A DNA stretch of 64,000 nucleotides, taken from AWTP1-13 sp963832445 (GTDB taxonomy: Bacteria > Pseudomonadota > Alphaproteobacteria > Rhizobiales > Hyphomicrobiaceae). The stretch lies in NCBI GenBank assembly GCA_963832445.1, contig CAWHUM010000014.1, positions 1-64,000 on the forward strand, written 5' to 3'. A program made the position numbers and the translations under genes. The notes below the pieces were generated by a model. It had not been told where the DNA came from. It made no database searches and saw only the letters and a program-made list of their open reading frames with translations. This document shows positions 1 to 11,059 of this stretch, piece by piece. The first letter of the stretch is position 1; every line of letters starts with the position of its first letter.

Positions 1-957
1 ACCGTTATCACCAGACAGCTTCGGCGCGGGCAGGTGATCGAGTTTTTTCGGCAAGCTGCCGCCCTGCCTTATCGGCGATGGAAGCCTGCGCGACGGCGCA
101 TCACTGGGCGCGCGAGCTGACGGAGCTCGGTCATACCGTGCGGCTGATGCCCGCGAGCTACGTCAAGGCCTACGTCAAGCGATCCAAGAACGATGCGGCT
201 GATGCCGCTGCAGTTTGTGAGGCTGTGACGCGTCCGAGCATGCGGTTCGTGCCGGTCAAGACGATCGATCAGCAGGCCGCTCTGATGCTGCACCGGTGCA
301 GGGATCTGCTGATCCGCCAGCGCACGCAGCTCATCAATGCGCTGCGCGCCCACTTGGCCGAACTCGGAATGGTTGCGGCAAGGGGGAAGGAAGGCGTGAA
401 GGACCTGGTCGCGATCTTGATGTCGTTAAGGCGACGGTACTGCCCGAGCCTATGAGGCAAGCCTTGCAAGCGCTCGTGATCTCAACTTGCAGCATTGCAG
501 CAGCAGATCGGCCAGCTCGAGCGCAGCATCCACGCTCAGCATCGCGCGAGCGATCGAAGCCGACGGCTCGAGACCATTCCGGGTATCGGCGTTCTCGGCG
601 CTACCGCGATCGCGGCAACCATCACCGATCCGTCCGTCTTCAAGTCGGGACGCGAGTGCGCTGCTTGGATCGGGCTCGTTCCTCGGCAGAATTCGACCGG
701 CGGCAAGGAGCGGCTCGGCGGCATTTCGAAACAGGGTGATCGGTATCTGCGCAGGCTTCTGGTTATCGGAGCGATGGCGGTGATCCGACAGGCGCGGACG
801 CATCCAGGACAAGTATCCGTGGGTGATGAAGCTGCTGGCCAAGAAGCCAGCCAAAGTGGTCGCGGTCGCGCTGGCCAACAAGATGGCACGCATCGCTTGG
901 GCCATTTTGGCCAAGGGCGAGACTTATCGGGCGCCGACACTCGCGGCAGCGGCTTAA
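1..957 (+). pseudogene. IS110/IS1111-family transposase, broken by frameshifts, 5' end outside window
   Basis: Reading across three frames gives a continuous IS110-type transposase: an N-terminal part with MEACATAHHWAREL and NDAADAAAVCEAVTRP (acidic motif of the RuvC-like domain), then PGIGVLGATAIAA and WIGLVPRQNSTGGKERLG of the C-terminal transposase_20 domain, and a tail KYPWVMKLLAKKPAK ending in TAA at 955-957. Frame changes are needed near 50, 75, 400-495 and 810, so no functional enzyme is made from this sequence. The start lies upstream of the window. The element probably marks an old insertion at the edge of the accessory region. Family assignment is confident from the motifs. Element ends were not identified, as is usual for IS110 elements, which lack clear inverted repeats. 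Confidence 0.85.
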
Positions 958-1348
958 GAGGCTTGGCAATGGGTGCTTGAGGTGATGTCAGCGCACGCCA
1001 ACGAATTGCGAGGGTGATGATGACGTGATGCGAAACGGTCGAGCCGTCGATCGGGACAACCCGTTTGGGTCTATGGGCCTCAGAGCACCCGCAGTTTTGA
1101 TTGGGACCCGATCCGCGGATCACATCAGGGCCAGCGGTCATGCGCCGCGACAACAGGCCGGACACATGACTTGCACCCGACCGCAAGCAGTACGTCAGAT
1201 TCCTCTTGCAACGCGGGCGTCGTCCACACATGAACACTTGGCGCATTCTGCGGAGAGTGCCGGTGTCGGCACGCAGTGGGGAAGTCAGCTTTCGAAGCGG
1301 TGCGGACCTGCCACGGCTCGTCCGCGTCGGTATGTGCCATAAAGGAAC
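958..1348. other. intergenic stretch between IS110 remnant and small secreted gene
   Basis: No supported gene. It contains one copy (1234-1258) of a 25-bp sequence that recurs exactly at 10920-10944. Short open frames here show no ribosome-binding site or recognisable domain. Confidence 0.5.
1234..1258. repeat. 25-bp exact repeat, copy 1
   Basis: The 25 bases starting acacttggcg and ending cggagagt occur exactly again at 10920-10944 in the same orientation. Both copies lie in non-coding DNA near transposase remnants (IS110 upstream of copy 1, IS5-like and ISNCY downstream of copy 2). They may be scars or ends of a mobile element. Confidence 0.6.
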
Positions 1349-1573
1349 TCATGCATTGCAGCAAAGGACGTTCACAAATGCACTTTCGCCGATGTTCGAT
1401 TTGATCGCCGGCGTCAGCGGCCGATCTTCGACGCATTCGCATTGTCCACCGCATTCCGTACCTGGCTGCACGGTTACCTTCGATGGCTCGCTCTGCTGCG
1501 CAGCGGCCGAGCCCACGGAAGCGGTGAGTAGCAGAACCAACGAAAGGCCAATTCCTGGGCGTTGCTTGGGCAT
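1349..1573 (-). CDS. small secreted cysteine-containing protein, unknown function
   Basis: A 74-residue ORF with a strong Shine-Dalgarno sequence (aggagg, 5 nt before the ATG on the minus strand). It begins with MPKQRPG, has a hydrophobic stretch LSLVLLLTASVG, and a signal-peptidase-like AAA site followed by QQSEPSK, so the mature protein would be about 50 residues and exported. The mature part carries five cysteines (CGGQC, C, and a CC pair near the C-terminus), which could form disulfides in the periplasm. I do not recognise the family. The signal peptide and ribosome-binding site make this a likely real gene that is easy to miss. Confidence 0.6.
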   Translation of the reverse strand: MPKQRPGIGLSLVLLLTASVGSAAAQQSEPSKVTVQPGTECGGQCECVEDRPLTPAIKSNIGESAFVNVLCCNA

Positions 1574-1764
1574 CGGGTCCTCCTGGGTTGGCGAAGCCTG
1601 CGGGCCTCGGTGTTCCTGCCCGCTGGACCGGCATTGGAGCCTGCCGCCGTAGGTCTGAGCGTTAGCCGTGCGTCACACGGGTGTTAATCTTGCGGCGGGT
1701 GCCCTGAAAAATGCAGAATGGCGTGCCAAAAAGGGCTGAAGCGCGAGTCGCACGGGGCGCAGGA

Positions 1765-3445
1765 ATGGACGATGTACCTCTCCCGAAATTTAGGCTGTCG
1801 CTCCTCGGCCGTTTCGAGCTGTCCGGGCCTGACGGACCCGTCGAGCTGTCCAGCAAGAAGCTCGCCGCGCTGCTGACGTACCTGGCCTGCAGTGCGCCTC
1901 GACCGCAGTCCCGCGAGAAGCTGGCAACTCGTTCTGGGGCTCGCATTTCGATGCTCAGGCACGCCAGAACCTGCGCCAGGCCTTGTTCCGGCTGCGCCGC
2001 GCGCTCGGCCAGGATGCGCTCGTTGGAGATGGCGAGGACGTAGCGCTCGCCGTCGGGGTGGTCGACTGCGACGTGTCTCGCCTCCAACAGCTGATCCGCG
2101 ACGGCAGCTACGCGTCGCTTGCCGAGGCCGCGGATCTCTATCGCGGGCGGCTAGTCGAGGACGTGACGGTCACAGAGGAGGCCTGGCGCGGAGTGGGTGG
2201 CAAGCGAGCGGCAGCGGCTGGAGGGCCTCGCACTCGATGCCATAACCCGGCTTGCCGAGCGGGAACTGGCCGAGGACCGCATCGCGGCCGCACATAGGAC
2301 CGCGCAGCGGGCAACCGCCATCAATAGCCTGCGCGAAGACGCCCATCGGGTGATCATCCGCGCGCTGGCCGCAACAGGACGCAAGGCGGAGGCGCTAAAA
2401 CATTACGAGGATGTTGTTGCGCTGTTGAAACGCGAGCTCGATGCCGGGGTCCAGGATGCTGCCAGCAGGCAGTTGATAGAAGACGTGCGCAGCCCACGCG
2501 CCACCGCACCGGTGCCGGACCGGCAAAAACTCTCCGCAGCCGCAGACGCGCTGGCCCCGGTCCCGCAAGGCAATTCGGCCTCGCAAGTGCTCGCGGCGAG
2601 GAACTTGCAACAAGATGTTCTATACTGCAATTCTGCTGATCGAGTTCGACTTGCCTACGCAAAAGTCGGGTCGGGGCCAGTGATGTTGAAATCAGCTCAT
2701 TGGCTGGGACATCTAGAATATGACTGGGAACTACCGATATTTCGCCATCTTCTCCTCGGCCTAGCTAGCAATTATTGATTGGTTCGCTATGACGCGCGGG
2801 GAAATGGCCTTTCAGATTGGGACGTGACAGATCTTTCTATTGATTTTGGGTAATGACCTCGAAACAATTGCGGATGCTGCAAACCTAAATCACTTCTCGC
2901 TGTTCGGATTTTCGCAAGGTTGCGCAATTGCGATTGCTTATGCGGCAAAGCATCCAGAAAAAATATCTCATCTCATTTTATACGGAGGATTCGCTGTGGG
3001 TCGAATGAAGCGACCAAATGTGACACAGGAGGATCGTGAACGATACGAAGCGATGAAGACTTTGATGAGAACTCGGCTGGGGGGCGAACGAGCCGACCTT
3101 TAGACAAATCTTTGCTTCTCGTTTAATGCCAACGGCGACGAAGGAACAGCAAGACGCCTTTAACGAACTCCAACGGATGAGTGCATCAGCAGACTGTGCG
3201 GTTCGTTACTTTGAGACGGTGAGCAACTTTGACATCCGAGACCAGCTGCCTCGAGTGGAGGCCCCGACGCTGGTTATGCACGTCCGTGATGACCAAATGG
3301 TGCCCATCTCGGCAAGTCGTGATATTGCGGCTGGCATTAAGGGGGCGCACTTAGTAGCTCTGCCGGGTCAAAATCATATTCTGTTGGAGCAAGATAAGTG
3401 CCCATGCCACAACTATTTGATGAAGTGAAGCGTTTTTTGGCCTAA
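1765..3445 (+). pseudogene. SARP/BTAD-type regulator fused to alpha/beta-hydrolase, broken
   Basis: The reconstructed product starts MDDVPLPKFRLSLLGRF, a winged-helix SARP-like domain. It continues into a BTAD helical-repeat domain (LRQALFRLRRALGQDAL, then ERQRLEGLALDAITR and TGRKAEALKHYEDVV). After a linker it ends in an alpha/beta-hydrolase with VRYDARGNGLSDWDV, the nucleophile elbow GFSQGCA, APTLVMHVRDDQMVP and the catalytic-His region PGQNH. Frame changes occur near 1930-1980, 2190, 2847, 3070 and 3396, and there is an in-frame TGA at 2776-2778 just before LVRYDARGNG. Read in the last frame the gene ends LFDEVKRFLA at 3443-3445. The architecture (SARP regulator with a C-terminal hydrolase) occurs in rhizobia. 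This copy cannot be functional as written. Confidence 0.8.
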
Positions 3446-3627
3446 AGGGATTGGCGCAAGCGCAGCATTGGGCATTTCATGTGAGTCAAAGTCGTTCGTC
3501 GCGTGGCGCAATGCTTTTGTTGCATTTCAGACTAGAATGCAGGTTTCTGGAACTCTCGACGAAAGACGCTAACTGTAGAAAGGGGAGCGGTGGCTGGGTT
3601 TTGCGCTGGCCGGGGTGGCAGCGTTGG

Positions 3628-4119
3628 CTACTTATAAGGCGCGTCGAGCTCGAGCATTTTTGCGATCTCGGACTCCCATCGATCGCCGTTCGCGAGCAAG
3701 CGCTCCTTGTCGTAGTAGAGCTCCTCGCGCGTCTCGGTCGCGTACTCGAAGTTCGGGCCCTCGACGATGGCATCGACCGGGCAGGCCTCCTGGCAGAGGC
3801 CGCAGTAGATGCACTTCACCATATCGATGTCGTAGCGGGTCGCGCGCCGCATACCGTCGTTGCGCCGGGGCCCTGCTTCGATGGTGATCGCCTGCGCCGG
3901 GCAAATGGCCTCGCACAGCTTGCAGGCGATGCAGCGCTCCTCACCGTTGGGATAGCGGCGCAACGCATGCTCGCCACGGAATCGGGGCGACAGCGGGCCC
4001 TTCTCGAAGGGGTAGTTCAGGGTCTTCTTTGGCGCGAAGAAGTAGCGCATCGACAGGAAGAACGCCGAGATGAACTCCTTGAGGAAGAGCGAACCGACTA
4101 CCTGTCCGAGCGATGCCAT
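3628..4119 (-). CDS. nuoI: NADH-quinone oxidoreductase subunit I (NuoI)
   Basis: An intact 163-residue protein of normal NuoI length. It carries the two [4Fe-4S] ferredoxin motifs of complex I subunit I, CIACKLCEAICP and CIYCGLCQEACP, which relay electrons through clusters N6a and N6b towards N2. The N-terminus (LGQVVGSLFLKEFISAFF) is the usual membrane-associated helix and the tail ELYYDKERLLANGDRWE is typical of alphaproteobacteria. No other nuo gene is nearby: downstream is non-coding DNA and upstream an unrelated ORF overlapping by 22 bp. It may therefore be a duplicate or displaced copy. No strong ribosome-binding site is visible. Identification is very confident. Confidence 0.95.
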   Translation of the reverse strand: MASLGQVVGSLFLKEFISAFFLSMRYFFAPKKTLNYPFEKGPLSPRFRGEHALRRYPNGEERCIACKLCEAICPAQAITIEAGPRRNDGMRRATRYDIDMVKCIYCGLCQEACPVDAIVEGPNFEYATETREELYYDKERLLANGDRWESEIAKMLELDAPYK

Positions 4120-4532
4120 TTTGCCAACCCATCAGGGTAAGACTTTGCTTCATGGCGCGGGCGCATCACCCCCTCGCACCTACCCCAGAACCTCAGGGCC
4201 GCATTCAGTTCGGCTGCGTGGAAACACTGAGCCTCCACTCCATTGGGATCGCCAACGAACCTGCCGAGGCGCCGCGCGCAGTCAAAGAAACCCACCGCCG
4301 GCAACCCGCCTCGGGCCTTGCTCAGTACGAGCGCGGCAATGAACGGCTGGCAGGCTTCGGCGTCCTCCTCCATCAAACGCTCGAGGGCGACCGCGATCTG
4401 ATGGATGGTATTGGGTGGCGACAGCTTAAACAGTCTGGCGAGTTCGCCATAGGTGATTGTAAGACCTGCGGTTGCCGTGTTCTGAAGGCAAGTGCGCAGT
4501 TCTTCCGGGGCGCGGTCACTATGACTAGACAT
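4098..4532 (-). CDS. conserved hypothetical protein with a winged-helix-like segment
   Basis: An ORF of about 144 residues starting MSSHSDRAPEELRTC; a GTG 15 nt upstream is an alternative start. The segment LTITYGELARLF resembles the DNA-binding winged-helix segment of MGMT-type alkyltransferases, but no catalytic Pro-Cys-His-Arg motif is present, so enzymatic function is not supported. The middle part (IAVALERLMEEDAEA, RGGLPAVGFFDCARRLGRF) looks globular and conserved. The 3' end overlaps nuoI by 22 bp on the same strand, which could mean coupling, or that the true stop has been lost through an indel. Function unknown. Confidence 0.5.
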   Translation of the reverse strand: MSSHSDRAPEELRTCLQNTATAGLTITYGELARLFKLSPPNTIHQIAVALERLMEEDAEACQPFIAALVLSKARGGLPAVGFFDCARRLGRFVGDPNGVEAQCFHAAELNAALRFWGRCEGVMRPRHEAKSYPDGLAKWHRSDR

Positions 4533-4725
4533 CGCTCTTGTGCTCACGGGTTGGCGCTGTCTTTGCCGCCAGGCTCAAGACCAGGGACCGTGACGGCCGC
4601 GCATGATAGGGCGCCGTCGCCCGCGTGAGCCGTCGTCCTCGTCGCCACAACTTAAGTGGCGATGCGACCCCCCATTTGCAAGCAGGAACTCGCCATTCGT
4701 GCGGAGTGTGGTTTGCTGATCGTCT

Positions 4726-4875
4726 ATGGCAAAACTAATAGGAGAGGCAGTAAAGGTGTTGCGAGAATTGCCCGATGATCGGCAGGAGAATTATCACGAG
4801 CGCATGCTTGCGCTTTGGGAGCACATGATGGAGATGCGATCAAATTGTTTGCAAAGGCGCCGACTTGTTAGTTAG
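4726..4875 (+). CDS. short ORF resembling the N-terminus of an addiction-module antitoxin
   Basis: A 49-codon ORF, MAKLIGEAVKVLRELPDDRQE..., resembling the N-terminal helix-turn-helix segment of short type II antitoxins, which often read MAKL..EA...LP.DRQ. It ends prematurely in RRRLVS, so it is probably a truncated remnant. No toxin gene adjoins it. A second antitoxin-like piece with the same PEDRQE motif lies at 8291-8449. Its last bases overlap the 3' end of usg on the other strand. Low to moderate confidence. Confidence 0.35.
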   Translation: MAKLIGEAVKVLRELPDDRQENYHERMLALWEHMMEMRSNCLQRRRLVS

Positions 4876-5150
4876 TGGACGCGAAACTCGTCACCGACCA
4901 TCCGCACCTCTGCTGGCGTGATGAGCTTCTTGTGGGCCACCGTCACGCGATAGAGTTTGCCGTCGAGATTGCGCGTCCAGAAGTCGAGGAAATGCTTGAG
5001 TCGCGGGAAGCGGGGGTGGACGTCGTACTCCTGCCAGACGTAGGTCTGCAGGAGCGAGGGATGATCCGGCATGCGGTAGAGAATCTCTGCCGTCGTCAGG
5101 CTGAAGCCGGTCAGCTGTGCACGGAAATCGCGATCAGGAATGGCGGCCAT
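4872..5150 (-). CDS. usg: Usg family protein
   Basis: A 92-residue protein with the hallmarks of the Usg family: FSLTTAEILYRMPDHP, LLQTYVWQEYDVHP, FPRLKHFLDFW and a C-terminal VAHKKLITPAE. Usg proteins are short, conserved in alphaproteobacteria, and were first noticed upstream of trp genes in Caulobacter; the biochemical role is unknown. The length is normal and the frame intact. It is transcribed away from groESL, and the 306 bp between them contain the CIRCE operator. Confidence 0.9.
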   Translation of the reverse strand: MAAIPDRDFRAQLTGFSLTTAEILYRMPDHPSLLQTYVWQEYDVHPRFPRLKHFLDFWTRNLDGKLYRVTVAHKKLITPAEVRMVGDEFRVH

Positions 5151-5286
5151 GGGCGGTCAACCTTACCCCGCTGACGCGCAGCACCCACAGCGAATGTAAT
5201 CCAAATTCGCGCACGATAGGTTGCATAGTTTCCACAGGCTCTCCGCTCTCAATGCGCCTTGAGATTCGGGCAGCGAATGATGGTGG

Positions 5287-5313
5287 TTGGCACTCCTCCA
5301 TTGACAGTGCTAA
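5287..5313. promoter_or_regulatory. CIRCE operator (HrcA-binding inverted repeat) upstream of groESL
   Basis: The 27 bases ttggcactc-N9-cagtgctaa match the CIRCE consensus TTAGCACTC-N9-GAGTGCTAA with one mismatch in each arm and the exact 9-bp spacer. It lies 143 bp upstream of the groES start. CIRCE is bound by the heat-shock repressor HrcA, so groESL here is expected to be HrcA-controlled. No hrcA gene lies in the window. Confidence 0.85.
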
Positions 5314-5456
5314 CAAACCTCCGTAGAGTAAGCGCAGAAGCGCGTCGGCTCGCCCTTACGAGGGATCTCGGGCCCGCACTCGCGCTTACTGGGGAATGCC
5401 CAACACTGGCACCCCGAACACTGTGAAATCCGTTCAAGAACAGCGAGGTAGAGGCC

Positions 5457-5772
5457 ATGAAGTTTCGCCCTCTGCACGACCGCGTGGTCGTGCGTCGGAT
5501 TGAAGAGGACACGAAGACCGCAGGCGGCATCATCATCCCGGACACCGCTAAGGAGAAGCCGATGCAAGGCGAGATCATCGCCGTCGGTCCCGGCGCCCGC
5601 GACGAGAGCGGCAAGCTCATTCCGCTCGACGTGAGGAAAGGCGACCGCGTGCTGTTCGGCAAGTGGTCGGGCACGGAGGTCAAGATCGATGGCGACGAGC
5701 TTGCTCATCATGAAGGAGAGCGACATCCTCGGTGTGATCGAGGGAAAAGTATCGGTGCGCGCCGCGGCCTGA
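5457..5772 (+). CDS. groES: co-chaperonin GroES (1-bp insertion near the 3' end)
   Basis: The protein begins MKFRPLHDRVVVRRIEED and includes the mobile loop TKTAGGIIIPDTAKEKP, which binds GroEL, and the roof segment VGPGARDESGKLIPLDV. After KIDGDEL (about 5703) one extra base shifts the frame. In the correct frame it continues LIMKESDILGVIEGKVSV and stops at 5770-5772, giving about 104 residues, normal for GroES. Without correction the frame runs on to 5849 with an unrelated tail. The gene is preceded by gcgaggtagaggcc and the CIRCE operator, and followed by groEL 188 bp later. The indel is either a sequencing error or disables the C-terminal beta strands. Confidence 0.9.
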
Positions 5773-5960
5773 TCGCGGCCCTCTCCGCTTTCATCCTCGG
5801 TCTTATCCAGAGGATGAATTTTTCAACGCGCGCCGAGGTCCGCGGATGAGGGATTAGTCGAAAGGGAAAAGCTCTTTCGAACTACTCTTAAGTCCTATCC
5901 CAAAACCGACGACGGCGGCCCGTTCGATCGCTCGATCGCCAAAACCTGGAGGAACCACCC

Positions 5961-7599
<1,639 letters not shown>

Positions 7600-7793
7600 G
7601 GTCAGCGAATAAGGAAAGACTTCGTTGGGGCCGTCGGGATCAACTCGGCGGCCCAGCCTTATCGAGAACTGGAATACCCACGATCGACCGGGGTCGCATA
7701 TTGATCGCACTGCTCATGGTGGAACAGGGCGATCATCGAGCTGTGAGCACGGGTTACATGCGCTAAATTGGCTCGTTAAGCTGGGGGAAGCGG

Positions 7794-8309
7794 ATGCTTC
7801 AGACAGTATCGTGGCTCCTTCCTGAGCTTCCGCTATTTCTCATGACCGCCGTCGGTACGCATTTGGTTATGTCATTTGCGCAGACGCTCATGCATTACAA
7901 GCTCGGTCATCATCCAATAGGCGGTAAGTTCTTCCGTAACCACATCAATTTCCATCACACCTACTATTCCAAAGATCATCTTGTCTCACGGACGTACCTC
8001 GGCGACGAAGGCAACAATACACCTTTCTTTTTCATTCCTGTATTTTTAGTGGGCGCGTGTGCATACCTCGTATTGCCAGTAGAACTCTTCGTGGTTCAGG
8101 TAGTCGCATGTGCGGCGTCGTTCTACGCACACGTCTTTTTCGACAAGGAATACCATGTAGAGGGATCGCGGCTTCAGCGGTTTGCATGGTTCAGACGCAA
8201 ACAGGAGCTGCATTTCGTTCATCACCGGCACGCGAGGAGCAATTTCGCGGTGATCCATTTCTTCTGGGATAGGATCCTGGGTACCTATAGAAGGCCGGAT
8301 GCTGGATAG
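7794..8309 (+). CDS. sterol desaturase/fatty acid hydroxylase-like membrane protein
   Basis: An intact 171-residue protein with hydrophobic segments (LPLFLMTAVGTHLVMSF, FFFIPVFLVGACAYLVLP, VVQVVACAASFYAH). Histidine clusters of the di-iron membrane hydroxylase type are present: HYKLGHH, HINFHH and HFVHHRH. Such clusters coordinate a di-iron centre that hydroxylates or desaturates lipids in the membrane. The protein is shorter than most family members. A purine-rich ribosome-binding site (gggggaag) precedes the ATG. It follows groEL by 195 bp. The substrate cannot be told from the sequence. Confidence 0.7.
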   Translation: MLQTVSWLLPELPLFLMTAVGTHLVMSFAQTLMHYKLGHHPIGGKFFRNHINFHHTYYSKDHLVSRTYLGDEGNNTPFFFIPVFLVGACAYLVLPVELFVVQVVACAASFYAHVFFDKEYHVEGSRLQRFAWFRRKQELHFVHHRHARSNFAVIHFFWDRILGTYRRPDAG

Positions 8310-8449
8310 ACGTACCCGAGGATCGCCAAGAGGCGGCGGCCCGGGCAATTATCAACTACGGAACCGACGATGAGGTACAGCTGTCGGACGAGCAAGAGGA
8401 GGAGATCGAGCGGCGGATTGCCAACCCCAACAGGAAGTCCTCCCAATGA
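8291..8449 (+). pseudogene. antitoxin C-terminal remnant
   Basis: An open frame without a start codon reads VPEDRQEAAARAIINYG, then DEVQLSDEQEEEIERR and ANPNRK, ending TGA at 8447-8449. This pattern (PE.RQE...L....ER...PNRK) is typical of short type II antitoxins. A stop at 8288-8290 closes the frame upstream, so the N-terminus is missing. It overlaps the 3' end of the hydroxylase-like gene and lies 258 bp from the MazF-like toxin, which is on the opposite strand. Confidence 0.45.
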
Positions 8450-8706
8450 GCTCCGCCTGTGAGCGGTCGCGTTGACGGAGGGCCGCTCTGGGCGCCGGCA
8501 ATGGACATTGCCGTGTTCTTGTGCCGCCCAAGTTAGCAGGGAGTTGAGGTGTCGGATACGTAGTTGCGGCAATCAGCTGAATGCCAGCGCTAGTCCTGGG
8601 GCAGGATGCAGGGTTCACTTGACATTCATCTGCAAGCGACTATTATTCTTGGTACAGATGGCCGCAAGGCTCGCCTCGCGCAAGTGAGGCAAAAGATGGG
8701 AGAGAG

Positions 8707-9105
8707 CTAGCCGAAGTTCACGCGGCTAGCTTCTTTCCTTATGACGTCGAGCGCACCTTCCGGAACGACCGCGATCTTCTTGACGAGGCGTTTGCTATCG
8801 ATGTTCCGGAGCTGCGAGAGCGTTGCGAAAGCCTGCTTGCCGTCGACGAAGCCGATCGGGAGGCGATAGGGGTTGGGCTTGGCCGCGGTTGTCAGCAGTG
8901 CAGCGAGGAATGAGTACTGATTGTATTTCTTCAGGATGATCACCGGACGCGTGAACTCACGATCCTTTCCGTTCATCTCATAGCCGATGTTCTTGCCGAG
9001 CCTGACCCACCAGATTTCGCCCTCGCGATAAAAGGGTCGGGCCTCTTCGTCGGTGGCATCGGTTGTCTTCTTGATCGTGTTCCATCGATCGAAATCCCGC
9101 TGCAT
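8707..9105 (-). CDS. PemK/MazF-family toxin (type II toxin-antitoxin)
   Basis: The likely start is MQRDFDRWNTIKK (133 residues), although the frame is open further upstream to 9171. The core carries the MazF fold pattern REGEIWWVRLGKNIGYE, then RPVIILKKYNQYSFL and the conserved ATLSQLRNIDSKRL near the end. MazF/PemK proteins are sequence-specific mRNA endoribonucleases neutralised by a co-transcribed antitoxin. No antitoxin gene is visible on the same strand upstream, so this copy looks solitary; an antitoxin-like remnant lies downstream on the other strand. Confidence 0.75.
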   Translation of the reverse strand: MQRDFDRWNTIKKTTDATDEEARPFYREGEIWWVRLGKNIGYEMNGKDREFTRPVIILKKYNQYSFLAALLTTAAKPNPYRLPIGFVDGKQAFATLSQLRNIDSKRLVKKIAVVPEGALDVIRKEASRVNFG

Positions 9106-9309
9106 ATGGCCACGCCGGCCCTGAGAGCACGATTGCGCGCTGAGCCTGACCAGGTCACGCGCGACGTTCAAAGCTCAGTGTCTCGAAGAAAGAACTTGCG
9201 GTCGTAGAAGTGCAGGATGATCATGAGGAGCAAACACTGCCGCATCTCATCCTGATGGCCGCGCGCGTCCTGACCGAGACCGTCGCGCTTTACTCGGGGA
9301 GGAAGGAGC

Positions 9310-10855
9310 ATGAACGGCAGACTGCACTTTGCGCTCGTATGCATGCTGTGCGCCGTGTTGATGGGCAGCCTTTCCCATCCGGCGGGCGCTCAAGCCAAGC
9401 CGGAAGGCGAGATGCGGTGGGCGCTCTACGTCACAGTGGCTCCCGCCTGGTACGATCCCGGCGAGTCCGTGGTCGGCGTCATCACGCCGTTTTGGGTGCT
9501 CTATGCGCTGCATGATGCGCTGGTGAAGCCGATGCCCGGGCAACCGCTACGGCGCCAGCCTCGCGAAGTCGTGGACCGAGAGCCCGGACAAGACCGCCTA
9601 CGAATTCAAGCTGCGCGAGGGCCTTAAGTTCCATAACGGCGATCCGTTCACCGCCGAGGATGTGAAGTTCAGTTTCCTGCGCACCAAGGGCGCGGCGCTC
9701 CTGCAGCAGAAGGTCAAGGAGGTCGTGATCGTCGATCCGCACCGCGTGCGCTTCGTGCTGCACGAGCCCTGGCCCGACTTCATGACCTACTACGGCACGT
9801 TCGCGACCGGCGCCGGCTGGATCGTGCCCAAGGCCTACCTGGAGAAGGTCGGCGCCGACGGCTTCAAGAAACATCCGATCGGCCTCGGCCCCTACAAGTT
9901 CGTCAGCAGCACGCCCGGCATCGAGCTCGTAATGGAGGCGAACGAGGACTATTGGCGCAAGACGCCGTCGGTCAGGCGCCTGGTCTACAAGAGCGTCCCG
10001 GAGGCGACCACGCGGCTAGCTACGCTCAAGCGCGGCGAGGTCGACCTCGCCTATCTGCTCGATGCGACGTTGGCCGAGGAGGTCAAGCGCGATCCCAAGC
10101 TTAAGCTCGCGTTCTCGGGCGGGATCGGCACCATGTATCTCGATTATCTCGACATGTGGGATCCGAAATCGCCGTGGGCCGACCAGCGCGTGCGCCTGGC
10201 TGCCAGCCTGGCGCTCGATCGCAAGGCGATCAGCGAGGCCGAGACCTTGGGCGCCTCGCCACCGACCGGAAACGTTGTGCCGAAGAGCTTCGAGTTCGCG
10301 CTGCCGCTCGAGCCGCATCCCTACGATCCGGCGCGCGCCAAGAAGCTGCTCGCCGAGGCCGGTTATCCCAACGGCTTCGACGGCGGCGATCTCTATCCCT
10401 GGCCGCCCTATTTCTCGACCGGCGAGGCGATCACCAACTATCTCGGCGCGGTCGGCATCAAGACGCGCGTGCGCACCATGGAGCGCGCCGCACTCTACGC
10501 CGCGCTGGCGAGCAAGAAGCTGACGGGCCTGTGCATGTGCGTCGCCGCGGTCTACGGCAACGCCTCGTCACGCCTGTCCGAGATCGTGCCGGCCGACGGC
10601 GCATTCGCCTATGGCGCCTTTCCAGATCTCGACGATCTCTACAAGCGCCAGGGCCGCGAGAACGATGCCAAGAAACGTGGCGCCATGCTCAACGAGCTGC
10701 AACAGGCGCTCTACGACCGCGTGCGCTTCGCGGCGATCTACGACTACATTTGGGCGAGTGGCGTCGGGCCGCGGGTGGAGGATCCGGCCCTGATGAAGAT
10801 CGATCCCTACCCGTGGTCAGCGCCGCTCGAGGAGGTGCGTCTCAAACAAAACTGA
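9310..10855 (+). pseudogene. ABC transporter substrate-binding protein (peptide family 5), one frameshift
   Basis: A strong ribosome-binding site (ggaggaaggag) precedes MNGRLHFALVCMLCAVLMGS, a signal peptide ending in AGAQA. The mature protein has the SBP_bac_5 features YEFKLREGLKFHNGDPFTAED, GLGPYKFVS and VRLAASLALDRKAI, with lobes of normal size to the end at EEVRLKQN. One extra g in a ggg run near 9539 shifts the frame after ALVKPMPG; corrected, the protein is about 514 residues. Such proteins capture oligopeptides or related solutes in the periplasm. No permease or ATPase genes adjoin it, so it is an orphan, and may be a pseudogene. Confidence 0.85.
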
Positions 10856-10919
10856 GGAGCACTATTCCGACGACACGCGGTTTCGAACTAGAACCTGTCA
10901 GAACCGCTGGCAACTTTGG

Positions 10920-10944
10920 ACACTTGGCGCATTCTGCGGAGAGT
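10920..10944. repeat. 25-bp exact repeat, copy 2
   Basis: Identical to the 25 bases at 1234-1258 and in the same orientation. It sits 65 bp after the broken peptide-binding gene and before the transposase remnants. Confidence 0.6.
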
Positions 10945-11059
10945 CGTCCGCTAGCGCGGCCCATCAGTCGCAGGTGCTGGCTGTTAGGGGGAGCTTAGCC
11001 TTCGTACGCATTCGGTATCGTCGCCGTCATTCTCTTGCTCCCGCAAATAAGAACCGCTG

